Source: Eptesicus fuscus
Taxonomy: Eukaryota > Chordata > Mammalia > Chiroptera > Vespertilionidae
Direction: 5' to 3'
NCBI RefSeq assembly: GCF_027574615.1
Contig: NC_072475.1
Span: forward strand, 25,795,001 to 25,859,000
DNA: 64,000 nucleotides
This document shows, piece by piece, positions 45,100-56,474 of this stretch. Position 1 is the first letter of the stretch. Each line of letters begins with the position of its first letter. A model generated the notes under the pieces. That model made no database searches. It saw only the letters and a program-made list of their open reading frames with translations, and had not been told where the DNA came from. A program made the position numbers and the translations under genes.

Positions 45100-45487
45100 C
45101 TAGAGGCTCAGTGCACGAAATTCGTGCTTGGGGGCGGGGGGATGTCCCTCAGCCCAGCCTTCACCCTCTCCAATCTGGGACCCCTCTCACAATCCAGGAC
45201 TGCTGGCTCCCAACCGCTTGCCTGCCTGCCTGCCTGATTGCCCCCAACTGCCCTCCCCTGCAGGCCTGGTCACTCCCAACTGCCCTCCCCTGCTGGCCTG
45301 GTCGCCCCCAACTGCCCTCCCCTGCAGGCCTGGTCCCTCCCAACTGCCCTCCCCTGCTGGCCTGATCGCCCACAACTGCTTTCCCCTGCTGGCCATCTTG
45401 TGGCGGCCATCTTGTGTCCACATGGGGGTGGCCATCTTGTGTATTGGAGTGATGGTCAATTTTCATATTACCTCTTTATATATAAGA
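45100..45487 (-). mobile_element. HeliBat-type Helitron with minisatellite (short form)
   Basis: Complement of CTAG at 45100; hairpin GTGCACGAAATTCGTGC follows. 5' end complement ATTACCTCTTTATATATAAGA ends at 45487, before T. About five 32-bp minisatellite units at 45240-45395. The palindrome present in 12393 and 55941 is missing here: GACCCCTC joins straight to TCACAATCC at 45180-45195. Confidence 0.92.
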
Positions 45488-45994
45488 TTTTTAAAGATTG
45501 CTGGTCTCTTAGATTTACAATTATAATTTGTATGGGTAACCTCCACACTGTTTGTCTCTCTGAAATTATTGCTAATTTCATTATATACCTTCTTTAAAAC
45601 AAAGCCACATTTTATTTAATCCAAGTCATTCTGGGTATTAGAAGACTGATTTGGGATAATTCTCCATGATCACCTAATTCTCTATCTGATTTCTGTGTAC
45701 AAAATATTAGCAATAAAGTTTTAATTGTACCATCATTGGGGTGGGTTATATCAGTAGTCATTAGAATTATCTAAGTAATGGAAGATGGAGTGAGATAACA
45801 GTGTGTTGTAGGCTATAACATATATTTGATACCAATTTGTCAGGATCTAGAGAATTCAAAAATCAATAAATTTTACTTATTAAAAACATTAGAAATCTGT
45901 GATTATTTTGAAAATAGGTCCTAATTGCTTTGGTATAAATATAGTCATAATAATTGGCTTATATTTTTAGGGTTAACTCATTAAAAAAAATCTT
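45488..45994. other. No recognisable feature
   Basis: AT-rich spacer. Confidence 0.45.
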
Positions 45995-46117
45995 ATAGTA
46001 TTTGTGTCTGACTTATCTCATTTACCATAGTATCTTCAAGTTCCATCCATGTTGTTGCAAATGGCAGGGTTTCCTTCTTTCTCATGGCTGAATCATATAT
46101 ATATATATATATAAATA
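45995..46117 (-). mobile_element. L1 ORF2 3' fragment, antisense, plus (AT)n
   Basis: TCTGACTTATCTCATTTACC, then TTCCATCCATGTTGTTGCAA and CTCATGGCTGAATCATATA, antisense to the L1 ORF2 end. An (AT)9 run closes it at 46094-46112. Confidence 0.75.
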
Positions 46118-46216
46118 CTAGTGGCCCAGTGCACAAAATTTGTGCATGGGTGGTGTCCCTAGGCTTGGCCGGAGTCAGGGCCTATCGGGGCCATCTCACC
46201 TAGTCCCAGTCAGGGC
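46118..46216 (-). mobile_element. Truncated HeliBat-type Helitron (3' end only)
   Basis: CTAGTGGCCCAGTGCACAAA begins the minus-strand 3' terminus, with hairpin GTGCACAAAATTTGTGCA. About 100 bp of the GC-rich 3' portion follows, then AT-rich DNA. The 5' part is absent. Confidence 0.82.
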
Positions 46217-46270
46217 CTGTTTTTAGATTATTTGATATTTTAAATACCATTCTTTAAATTATAAAATTAA

Positions 46271-46501
46271 GCCAAAACCGGTTTGGCTCAGTGGATAGAG
46301 CATCGGCCTGCAGACTGAAGGGTCCCAGGTTCGATTCCGGTCAAGGGCATGTACCTTGGTTGTGGGCACATCCCCAGTAGGGGGTGTGCAGGAGGCGGCT
46401 GATCGATGTTTCTCTCTCATCAATGTTTCTAACTCTCTATCCCTCTCTCTTCCTCTCTGTAAAAAAATCAATAAAATATATATTTAAAAAAAATAAAAAA
46501 T
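46271..46501 (+). mobile_element. Ves SINE with perfect 15-bp target duplication
   Basis: Head GCCAAAACCGGTTTGGCTCA, B-box GGTTCGATTCC, tail ATCAATAAAATATATATTTA. Target duplication AAATTATAAAATTAA at 46256-46270 and 46502-46516. Intact RNA polymerase III box A and B words. Confidence 0.97.
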
Positions 46502-46640
46502 AAATTATAAAATTAATTAGAGATAATACTCCTCTCATTAATGATAAAAATTAGCACACCATGCACTATTGATTTTTTTCAAATGTAAAAAAAGTTTTTA
46601 CTGAAAGCATAGGTAATTTTAACTTAAAATATGTATAATA

Positions 46641-46872
46641 GGCCATAGTCAGTTTGGCTCAGTGGATAGAGTGTCGGCCCATGGACTGAAGGATCCTGGG
46701 TTCGATTCTGGTCAAGGGCATATGCCGCAGTTGCAGGCTAGATCCTAATCCTGGTCAGGGCACATGCAGGAGGCAACCAATCAATGTGTCTCTCTCACAT
46801 TGATGTTTTTATCTCTCTGTCTCTCCTCCTTCCTTCCATTCTCTCTAAAAATCAATGGAAAAATATCCTCCA
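46641..46872 (+). mobile_element. Ves SINE
   Basis: GGCCATAGTCAGTTTGGCTC head, GGTTCGATTCTGG B-box, TCTCTAAAAATCAATGGAAA tail. The middle is duplicated in part (GGCTAGATCCTAATCCTGGT). Diverged from the 46271 copy. Confidence 0.93.
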
Positions 46873-47439
46873 ATGAGAATTAACAACAACAACAAAATGC
46901 ATAATTGCATCCATTTGTAGAGAAACATTTTCAGGAAACCATGGTTAAACTTTTTCTTTCTTTGAATGTGCCTTATGTATTTTTTTTTTGAGAAATATTG
47001 AAAACCTGATTAAGATACATTATAAATTTAGAAAAAGAGCCTTTTATCAGCAAAACTCCTTCTCTAAGGTTGCAAAGTTAAAGCATTGAAATGTTTCATT
47101 TCTTTACCTGTAAATTTTGAGCAAATAAACGTCTTTATCAGCACTTTTTTCCTTTAAAAAGCCAGCGGCTAAATTCACTGAAGATTTATAGGTTCGTAGT
47201 TACAGATGTCATCTAACTCCTTGGGTATTGGGAGAAGAGATATAGAGTAAGTCACTCTAGTTTTCAGAATCATACAAAATACAAAATGTACAAAGTCTTC
47301 AGAATTATGTTATATATTAGTTTGCAGGAATACCTCTCCATATTGGATCTCATCTCTACAAACTTCAGCATGAAAAATAAAAATACACCAAGGCAATGAA
47401 CCACTTTTAAATTTAATATCAATTGATGGTCAGTTTTCA
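46873..47439. other. No recognisable feature
   Basis: AT-rich spacer. Confidence 0.45.
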
Positions 47440-49660
47440 TAGGCTTAATTATCTTTGTTGGAGTTTCCTATATATGTAAATTAGGTCAAGTTGAGTGTTG
47501 TTGCAGTTAAGGTGATCTATATCCTTACTAATTTTCTGCCTGTTTATTCTTTAATTATTCATAGAGGTGTTTTTAGTCTCCAACTAATATATTGGATTTA
47601 TTTATTTCTACTTGCAGTTCTGTTAGCTTTTGTCTCATATATTTCCATCTCTGTTGTTAAATGCACAGATATATAGGACTGTTTTGTGTTCTTGGAGAAT
47701 TGATGCCTTTTGCATTACATAATAGTCCCACTTTATATAATCTTCCTTGTTTTTATGTCTGATTTAATTAATATAGCTACTTCAGCTTTCTTTTTAGTAG
47801 TATTATCATTGTGTATATTTATTCATCTCTTTACATTCACCCTACTTGTGTTTTTATATTTAAAGTGGGTTTCTGGTGTACAACATATAGTTGATTCTTG
47901 TTTTACTTTGTTTTGTAATCCACTCTGACAATTTCTGCCTTTTCATTAGTGTTGTTAGACATTCATCATTAAAGTTTTATTATTGATATTGTTGGGTAAT
48001 ATTGACCATGTTTGTAACAGTTTTCTATTCGTTGCTCTTACTTGTTTTCTCTTCTTATTCTCTCCTGTCTGGTTTTAATTAAGCATTTTATATTATGTCT
48101 TTTTATTTCACTCTTAACGTATCAATTACATATCTTTTAAAAATGTTTAGCTACTTTGGAGTTTATAATATATATTTTCAACTAATCTAAGTCCACTTTC
48201 ACATAACACTGTATCACTTTACATGGCATAGTAGTCCCAACTCCTTCTGATTGCCCCTTATAAACATAGTTGTCACTCAATTCATTAGGTGCTATATGCT
48301 GTAAGAACTTAATGCATTGTCACTGTTATTGAATTAAATAGTTATCTGTTAGATAAATTAAGACTAAAATATCTGTTTTACCTTCATTTATTTGTTCTTT
48401 GGTGCTTTTCATATTTTCCTGTAAGTCCATGTTCCTAACTTATGTCATTTTCCACCTGACTGAATAACTTCTTTTAACATTTATTGCAGGGCAGCTCTGT
48501 TTGCAATAAAATGTCCTAGTTATTTTTTCCAAAAATGTCTTTACTTCTCTTTCACTTTTGCAAGATAATCTCAAGGATTATAGACTTCTATCCTTTTTTT
48601 TTTTTAACACTTTAAATATTTTATTCTACCTGCTCATTACTTTCACTATGATGATAAGTCCACCATAATTTTTTAAGGTTTATTCCTCTATAACTAGGGT
48701 GTTTTTTTCTTTTAGATTCTTTTAAGATTTTTCTCTTTGTCTTTGATTTTCTTCAGCTTAATTGTGCTATGCCTTAGGGGTGTGTGTGTGTGTGTGTGTG
48801 TGTGTACACATATTTATCTTAATTGGTATTATTTAAGTTTCCTGCATTTGTATCATTAATATTGCTAAGTTATCAATCATTATTGATTCAAGTACTTTTT
48901 AATCTATTCTATTTAATCTATTTATTTTGGTATTAAATCTTTTGATATTGTCCCATATTTCTTCAATGCTTTATTCTGTTTTCCTTTATTTTTTTTTTCT
49001 CTTGATATGCCAATGTGAGAAATTTCTATTGTCCTATCTTCAAATTGACTCATAATCTCCTTAGCTATGTTAAATCTACTGATGAAGCCAAGAAGGGCAT
49101 TCTTCATTTGTATTACTGTGTTTTTATTTCTAACATTTGAGTATTTCTTAGTTTTCATCTCTCTTTTTATATTATCTACATGTTCTTTCATGTTCTAAAC
49201 TTTTCCCATTGGATTCTTTTTAACTTATTGTTGACATACAATATTATATTAGTTTCAGCTGTTTAACATAGCGATTCTACATTTCTGTACCTTATAATGT
49301 GACCACTACAATAAATCTAGAAAACATCTGACACTGTACAAAGTCATTATGATATTGACTACATTTCATTTGACAATTGGATTCTTTAAGATATTAATCA
49401 TAGTTATTTTAAAATTCTTGTTTGATAATTTTCATATCTGTGTCATACATTAAGCTGGTTCTGACAATTGCTTTGTTTCCTCAGATTATATTTTTTCTTG
49501 TTTTTTATCATGTTTTGTTGAAAGCCAGACAGATTGTCCAGGAAACTGGGGAATAGGAAATGAGGCAAATATGCCTTTAATGTAAGAATTGAAGTTAATC
49601 TGGCTAGAAATTGAGCTATGTTTAATGTTTTATATATTAGAGGTTTCAAATACATTTGGC
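47440..49660 (-). mobile_element. Long old L1 fragment, antisense
   Basis: Over 2 kb the plus strand follows the antisense of old mammalian L1: TTCTGCCTGTTTATTCTTTA, AGTTCTGTTAGCTTTTGTCT, ATAGCTACTTCAGCTTTCTT, TTAAAGTGGGTTTCTGGTGT, AGATTTTTCTCTTTGTCTTT, AGCCAGACAGATTGTCCAGG. A (TG)13 run sits at 48779-48805 and a T run at 48595-48607. The plus-strand Phe/Leu-rich frames are antisense reads. Confidence 0.65.
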
Positions 49661-49696
49661 ATTTTTTATGCCCTATCTTGTCTTTTGGGGGGAAAA

Positions 49697-49706
49697 ACAC
49701 ACACAC

Positions 49707-49757
<51 letters not shown>
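49697..49757 (+). repeat. (CA)n(AT)n microsatellite
   Basis: A short CA run followed by about 24 AT units. Confidence 0.97.
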
Positions 49758-49759
<2 letters not shown>

Positions 49760-50839
49760 ATAGAGCATTTGTATTGTATATGCTTTTCATCTAAACACAA
49801 CATGATTATATTATAATAAATTTGCATGATGATAAAGGGGCAGGTAGAATAGTGTTTTATATTTTAATGTTTAAAATTTAATGTTTTAGTAGGATTGTTT
49901 CAATGCTGTGACTTCCATAAGCATTTAATAGCATAGTTGTTTTTTTTCCCTTGCCCCCTTCATTTTTCCCTGGCTGAAAAGCTCCCAATCTATTTTTTGA
50001 AGACTTGTCCCCTGTTGACTGTTGTTTTTTTGACCCCTGCTGGAGGGAGCAGGGCTGGGGATCCATTCTTTTCCCAGGCTGGAATAATATTTCCTAATTG
50101 TATTCTGTCAAAATACTTTACCCTGAGAGTAGCTCTTTGTTATGGAGCGGACTCTGGCTGTGTTTCAAATAGTTATACTCTCTCTCCACTTGCCAAAGCT
50201 CAGAGAGAATATTACTTGAATCCTCGCAGTAAGAACTCAGAATTTGTGGGGTTACTAGAAGAAAGCCCACTATAGCTCAGGCCTCCTTAAGACTGTAGTC
50301 CCATATATTGCTCATTCTTACACTGCTCCTCACTTAGCCTCCAACCATGCATATAAGCATGTAAAACCCTTTTTCTAAATTCTACCAGAAAGTTCTCACA
50401 CTTCCACTTTATTGGTTAACATATATAAACATTATAACATTTTCTTTATTTTATATTATTACATGAACATAAAAATCCTAATCCACAACACACCCTTGAG
50501 GACAGCTCTGTTTTCTACACTGACCGGATCCTGGAGCAGTTCTTTGCAATGTGCAGATTTGTCACTAACCTCACTGCATTTGATGGGAGGATGATCTGAT
50601 CTTGTGCTAAGGAAGAGAACCCTGGACCAGACTCCACAAGCAGCAATTTTTCCCTCTAGAGTACTGATTCTCAAACTGGCAGCACTGCAGAGTAACTGAT
50701 TTCATTGATAAAAAAATGGGCCAAACATGATTTTTTTCTTCATTAAACTTTTCAGGCACTTAAAATGTACAAAATGAGGTAAAAACCAGTTCTGTTTTTG
50801 AGATATTGAACTAGATTAAAATTTTAAAATTTACCAAAG
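49758..50839. other. Unassigned, possibly more old L1
   Basis: 49930-50280 is less AT-rich and has the style of antisense old L1 3' sequence. No block is firm. Confidence 0.3.
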
Positions 50840-51560
50840 AAGGTACGGGGATGGCCAATAAGCACATAAGTAGATACTCGACCTTAATTTTCATTGGGGA
50901 AATGCATTTCAAACCATAATGAGATAGCACTTTACACTTATTTTAATGAATATAAGAAAAAGTGCAAGTAATAAAGTATTGGCAAGAATGGAGAGAAACA
51001 AATATTCCTGCATTGATTATTGGAATGTAAAATGGTTCAGCTACTTTGGAACACAGCATGACAATTTCTAAAAATGTTAAACATTCATTTACTCTATGAC
51101 TCCACTCTTAATTATCTACCCAGAAAAATGAAAACATGTCCACATACATAATTACATAAGTACTTATGTAATGCTCATACCAGCCTAGTCCTAAAATAAA
51201 AAATGTCAAAATAATCTACATAGCCATCAAATGGAGAAGGGATACATATAATGTGGGATACGACATGGGGAATGGAAAAAGCTCAAAAACATTGTTAAGT
51301 ATAAGGAGTCAGATGCAAAAGCACATATTGCATGATTTAAATTACATGCCACGTTCAGAAAAGGTACATCTATTGAAACAGAAACTAGTTTAGCATTTAC
51401 TGGGCGGTGAGTGGGAAAAGACATTGACTGCAAATTGCCACAGGAGAAAACTCAATGAATGCCCAACTCTAAATCTGCTAAAAAAAATCACTGTGCCCTA
51501 CAACTGAATTGATTTTATGGTATGTAAGTTACATATAAAGAAAGCTGTTAAAAACACTGA
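50840..51560 (+). mobile_element. Old L1 3' region
   Basis: GGATGGCCAATAAGCACATA, GCATTTCAAACCATAATGAG, ATTGGCAAGAATGGAGAGAA, ACCCAGAAAAATGAAAACAT, GATAAATGGAGAAGGGATAC-like and ACTGGGCGGTGAGTGGGAAA in order are the ORF2 3' end and 3' UTR of an old L1. Many small lesions. Confidence 0.8.
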
Positions 51561-51739
51561 TACAGAATCCTAGAAGAGATAAGTACTAAAAAGTCACATA
51601 CAATAATAATTTGTATACCTGTGAGAAAGACAACTACATACTATAAAATCACTGTGTATTCTGGGAATTCACATAGTAAAATATTAATATATGCAACAAA
51701 AGATACATCACTACTCTTCACAACTGATGATGAAATATA

Positions 51740-51865
51740 AGGTATTCCAAAAAAGTGTATACATACTTTGAATAATTATAAAGGCAGTGTTTATTAAAAT
51801 ACATTTCATTTTCACACTTGAGCTATCAACTGTTAAAGTGTGTATACATTTTTGGGGACACCCTG
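51740..51865. mobile_element. Tc1/mariner-superfamily MITE, copy 2
   Basis: Reverse complement of 5109-5233. The right end TGTATACATTTTTGGGGACA-CCCTG is followed by TA (51866-51867). The left end GGTATTCCAAAAAAGTGTAT is the degenerate inverted partner. Interior: CACACTTGAGCTATCAACTG. Confidence 0.8.
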
Positions 51866-51867
51866 TA

Positions 51868-52146
51868 CATAAGAAATTAAAAAAACACACACAGACTTGG
51901 GTTCCTCTATGTATTGCCGGTACCTCACAGAGGCAGATTTTGGAGCTATATAGATCTGCATTGAACATCATGTTCAGCATGGGAGTTCTTTGTGATTTGT
52001 TGTGTGTGTTTTTTAATCTACAAATTGAGCATATTAGTGTTCTCCTCATTGTATTATTTATAGCCAACCTATAAAAGATTTCAATGAAAAGTCACTTAAC
52101 ACAGTACTCCTTAAATATGCAGATACATGAACAAGTGCCTAGCAGG
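51868..52146. other. No recognisable feature
   Basis: Short unique-looking spacer. Confidence 0.4.
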
Positions 52147-52596
52147 TTGTGTTGGTTTCCTAGGGCTGCCATAACAAATTGTCAGCAAACTTCTTATAAC
52201 AATAGAAGTTTTCTCACAGTTATGAGAACTACAAGCGCGCATCAAGAGGTGAGCAGGGCCAGGATCCTTTCTTTTGTGTATTTCTAGCTTCTGAAGATTC
52301 TCAGCCACCCTAGTGTGCTTAAGCTTACAGCCACATCACTCCAATTTCTGCCTCTGTCATTATATAGCCTTCTTACCTCAGAGTCTTCACACTTCTGCGT
52401 TTCTCTGTGTCCAAAGTGTTCTCATTATAAGGATGTTGGGCATTAGTTTAGTGGCCACTCTAATCACAAATGTCCCCATCTTAACTTGATTGTATCTGCA
52501 AAGACCTGATTTTTAAGTTGGGTCACTATCACAAGTGCTGTATTAGTATTAGAATATATTTATGAGGGGGGAGACACAATTCAAGCCACAAAACAG
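52147..52596 (-). mobile_element. MLT1-type MaLR LTR
   Basis: TTTCCTAGGGCTGCCATAAC at the left and AGACACAATTCAAGCCACAA at the right frame the antisense of a full MLT1 LTR. Between them lie CCACATCACTCCAATTTCTG, TAGCCTTCTTACCTCAGAGT, and TCTTAACTTGATTGTATCTG-CAAAGACC. Ancient mammalian ERVL-MaLR. Confidence 0.92.
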
Positions 52597-54345
52597 ATGT
52601 AAAATTCAATTATGCAAAAACTGATTTGATTTAAAAAATAGTACTGCAAAGACTGGCTTAAGTAAATGGTTTTATTGTGATAAATTAATTTCCTATAGGG
52701 CTCCTTTGAAGTGAGCTATCTATTAAAAATTAAAATGCACTTGAGTCATTAATATTTTATTTACGCCCATGTATATGAATGTTTCCTAAGGACTAAATGT
52801 TTCTGATGCTCAATGTCAGGGGTTTCAAAAGTCTCTTTATATAAAACTTAATAAATGTTTCCAGAATATTATTTAAATTACTTACACTAAGATGATATCA
52901 ATTTCCTCAGAACATTTGAGCACAGAATTTTATAACATTTAAAATATGTTTAAATAGCAAAATGAAATGTAGGAGGGTTCAAATATAGTTAATTTGTATA
53001 TGCTTTTAAGGCATATTTTACTGCTAGCTGGCAAATAGATTGGTTACAATACATATGTAAAGAGACAATATAATTAATTTCACAGTCAGGAATTAATCTT
53101 GTTCCATTTTTGGTTTTTGAAAGTTCAATGAAACTTCCATTGGGCCCCTAACATAACTTAGTTTTTAAAATTGACTAATGACAATGAGAATCATGGGAAA
53201 TTTTCATTTCAAATAAATCAGAAATAATATATTGTTTAATTGTTTTATTTTGGGGATATTATATGTAATTAGATTATTCATCTACACATTGCTTCAAATT
53301 TGGCATTTTTGTACACTTTCAGAATTACATATCAAGATCAACTTATGGAGAAAAGCACATTTGCAAATAAACTGAGTTACTGAAAGCTGGACAGTGGTCA
53401 TTGCTAAAATACATTGAAATTAGAAAGTTAAAAAAAAAATTTAGAACCAGGATGATGTTAAAACAATCTCTCACTGAGTTAAATTAATTTTAACACATTT
53501 CTGTATTTGATACAAAAGTGGATTCAAAAAATTAATTTAATATTGAGTCCTGAAATGAAAATACTTGAAGCATATGTGAACTATTTATTCCACATCTACC
53601 CTGGGTCATCAAAATCAACAATGGTGAAACAGCTGACTATTTAGGAATGTTTAAACTTGTCTCGCAATTGTCAGTTTTTGCAGTGGCTGCTTTAAATCTG
53701 ATAGACAAAAATTATCTCATAACTGTTGTGATTCTTGATAATGCTCTCCTCAAATATGTTACATGTCAAATCATAAACTGATACATTTCATAATGAAATG
53801 CATTAGTGACAGATACATTATATATTACCAGTGGCTTTATAACTCCAATCTAACAGATATTCTCACCACAGAGATAGACACGTCTGCTAATGCTTACATG
53901 CACACATGGGGCTGAGTTTATAGTTGCTGAAGATGATGACCTCATTAAAAATGGACAACTCTGTTTTGCCAGAGATACAGAGAACTATTAATCTTGCTTT
54001 CAACAGATTACACCCAAATACTCCTGTTTTCATACATCTTTTATATCCAGAACTTTTATTGATTCAGTAATCTTTCTTGCAGAATTTTTGGTCTAAAGTC
54101 ATAACTGATAGTTTATATTCCAAGAACATTAGATTCTGATGAATTACAACATGACAATGTATGTCAGTTAATGACATACGGTTTCTTGGGGACCTCCTGG
54201 AACTCTGTGCTGGTCTTTCTATGCAGGATGATTTTTGCTTGATTTTGTTGCTAAATATTTTTTTTAAATATACAAATGTGATTCTATTAATTATTCTAAA
54301 TTCACAAAAATCTATTTTTTTCAATGCAACATTATTAAAAAATAA
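52597..54345. other. No recognisable feature
   Basis: 1.7 kb AT-rich unique-looking DNA without coding similarity. Confidence 0.45.
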
Positions 54346-54800
54346 AAAATGGGACAAAATAGAATGCAGAAGCAGGCCCACACACATATGGACACTTGAT
54401 TTTGAAACAGCCTTTCAATAAATATTGCTGGGTAATTTGTATTTTCATGCAGAGAAGTAAAACTAAGTCTAATCGCCTATCTCACATTATATTGATTCAG
54501 TCACTGCTTGGAACTAACTGTTCCAGTGGAATGTACGCTTATTTTTGACCAGCACTCTCAGACCTAGATATAGAGAAATGCATGCACATATGCAGTAAAA
54601 ACATGTATCAGAATGTTCATAGCTATGTTGTTTGTAATAACCCCACAATGAGCACAATGCAAATGTCCATCATTGTTAAATAGATAAATAGTGAATTTGG
54701 AATTATACACAGCAATTAAAATGAATAAATAGCTACATTTAAGAATAAGTAGTACCAACACATTTTTCTAAATTAAAGAAGCTAGGCAGAAAATAATATA
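54346..54800 (+). mobile_element. Old L1 ORF2 3' region
   Basis: A plus frame reads IWTLDFETAFQ near 54386-54418; further on ATAGAGAAATGCATGCACAT, GAATGTTCATAGCTATGTTG and TAAAATGAATAAATAGCTAC follow the L1 ORF2 C-terminal order. Confidence 0.65.
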
Positions 54801-54861
54801 ACCTATATGATTGTGTTTATATAAATATTAATATCAAACTTAAAAAAAAAAAAAAGACATG

Positions 54862-55080
54862 CCGAAACCGGTTTGGCTCAGTGGATAGAGCATCAGTCTG
54901 TGGACTGAAGGGTCCCAGGTTCGATTCCGGTCAGGGGCATGTACATTGGTTGCGGGCACATCCCCCATTAGGGGGTGTGCAGGAGGCAGCTGGTCGATGT
55001 TTCTCTCTCATCGATGTTTCTAGCTCTCTATCCCTCTCCCTTCCTCTCTGTAAAAAATCAATAAAATATTTAAAAAAAAA
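54862..55080 (+). mobile_element. Ves SINE, well preserved
   Basis: Head GCCGAAACCGGTTTGGCTCA, B-box GGTTCGATTCC, tail TAAAAAATCAATAAAATATT. Probable short target duplication AAAAAGACA(T/C) around 54851 and 55080. Nearly the same sequence as 46271, suggesting recent spread of one subfamily. Confidence 0.95.
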
Positions 55081-55127
55081 TAAGACACTAATTTTGAAAA
55101 GGGAGGAAAGTAGTGATTTCTTTAGAG

Positions 55128-55395
55128 CAGTGATTTTCAACTGGTGTGTTGCAAGAGTGTTTAAAACATGCAATACCTATTTAGTCAAGGGCACTGACCT
55201 CTTTTCCCTTAGATTGTCAAAAAAACAAAACAAAAGACAATGACAATAGCAAACACAACAATAGCCATCTGGTGTGAATGAATCAAAATTATACCATATT
55301 TTTCTCAGATCAGAAAAAAAATACTTTTTGGATGTGCCACAGAACTTTGGTAATTAGTTTGTGTGACATGAGATGATAAAGGTTGAAAATTCTTG
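55128..55395. mobile_element. hAT-like MITE (about 268 bp)
   Basis: Left end CAGTGATTTTCAACTGGTGT; right end in reverse CAAGAATTTTCAACCTTTAT. Flanks CTTTAGAG (55120-55127) and CTTTAGGG (55396-55403) are an 8-bp target duplication with one mismatch. Inside: GTCAAGGGCACTGACCTCTT and GGATGTGCCACAGAACTTTG. Confidence 0.82.
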
Positions 55396-55702
55396 CTTTA
55401 GGGTATGAGAGGGGCTTTATGAATGCTGGAACTATTCTAAGGTATTGGTTGTCTATTATTTATTGGTTTTTACTTGTGATAATACATGAAGCTGTAAATT
55501 TTAATGTGAAGTTTTGTATTGTGTTCTTTAAAAGTTTTGTTAAGCACATACAACACAATATTTATACAAATTTAGCTACCCTAGAGAGAATATAAATTTT
55601 GAATAGTTTTCATTATTAGCCTGATTAAATTTTTCATCATATGTTGGTTTGCCCATACTTAAGGTTAAATTTAAAATTAAATTTCTATATTATAAAATGT
55701 CG

Positions 55703-55926
55703 TATTTTTTAAAAAATATTTTTATTGATTTTAGAAAGAGAGGAAGGGGAAGGGACAAAGAAATAGAAACATTGATGAGAAAGAAACATCAATAGTCTGC
55801 CTCCTGTATGCCCCATACTGGGGATTGAGCCCACAACTTGGGCATGTGCCCTGACAGGGAATTGAACTAGTGATCACTTGGTTCATGGGGTGATGCTCAA
55901 CCACTGAGCCACACTGACCAGGCTGT
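55703..55926 (-). mobile_element. Ves SINE, older copy
   Basis: Tail complement AAAATATTTTTATTGATTTT at the left; head complement AACCACTGAGCCACACTGAC-CAGGC at the right. B-box complement GGGAATTGAACTAG. Confidence 0.93.
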
Positions 55927-55940
55927 TTTATTATTACATA

Positions 55941-56474
55941 CTAGAGGCCCAGTGCATAAAATTTGTGCACGGGGGGGGGGGAGGGGAGAGGGGCGTGCAG
56001 GTGTGTATCCCTCAGCCCAGCCTGCACCCTCTCCAATCTGGGACCCCTCGAGGGATGTCTGACTGCCCATTTAGGCCTGATCCCGGGATCGGGCCTAAAT
56101 GGGCAGTCAGACATCCCCCTCACAATCCAGGACTGCTGGCTCCCAACCACTTGCTGGCCTGCCTGCCTGATTGCCCCTAACTGCTTCTACCTGCCAGCCT
56201 GATCACCCCCTTACCACTCCACTGCCAGCCTGATTGACACCTAACTGCTCCCCTGCCAGCCCAATTGCCCCTAGCTGCCCTCCCCTGCCAGCCTGGTCAC
56301 CCCTAACTGCCCTCCCCTGCAGGCCTGATTGCCTACAACTGCCTTCCCCTGCTGGCCATCTTGTGGTGGCCATCTTGTGTCCACATGAAGTGGCCATCTT
56401 TGACCACATGGGGGCAGCCATCTTGTGTGTTGGAGTGATGGTCAATTTGTATATTACCTCTTTATTAGATAGGA
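55941..56474 (-). mobile_element. HeliBat-type Helitron with minisatellite and 66-bp palindrome
   Basis: CTAGAGGCCCAGTGCATAAA begins the minus-strand 3' end right after the Ves. The 5' end complement CCTCTTTATTAGATAGGA ends at 56474, before T. The order hairpin, G-run (55971-55981), palindrome, minisatellite (56180-56350), GGCCATCTTGTG words, 5' end is that of 12393 read backwards. All structural parts are present, so this is the most complete copy of this subfamily here. No genes. Confidence 0.95.
56052..56117. repeat. 66-bp near-perfect palindrome in Helitron
   Basis: 33-base arms without a loop: GGGATGTCTGACTGCCCATT...TCCC against its complement, with a single mismatch near the centre (GGCCTGATCC against GGATCGGGCC). 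The 12861 version has 22 perfect bases each side and a 25-nt loop. Confidence 0.95.

Noticed and set aside
45128..45526. 132-codon open frame and overlapping frames
   Set aside because: Translation of the Helitron minisatellite (repeated PNCPPLQAWS-type units); no independent coding evidence.
46271..46345. tRNA gene
   Set aside because: The A and B boxes belong to a Ves SINE; the cloverleaf is not intact and a SINE tail follows.
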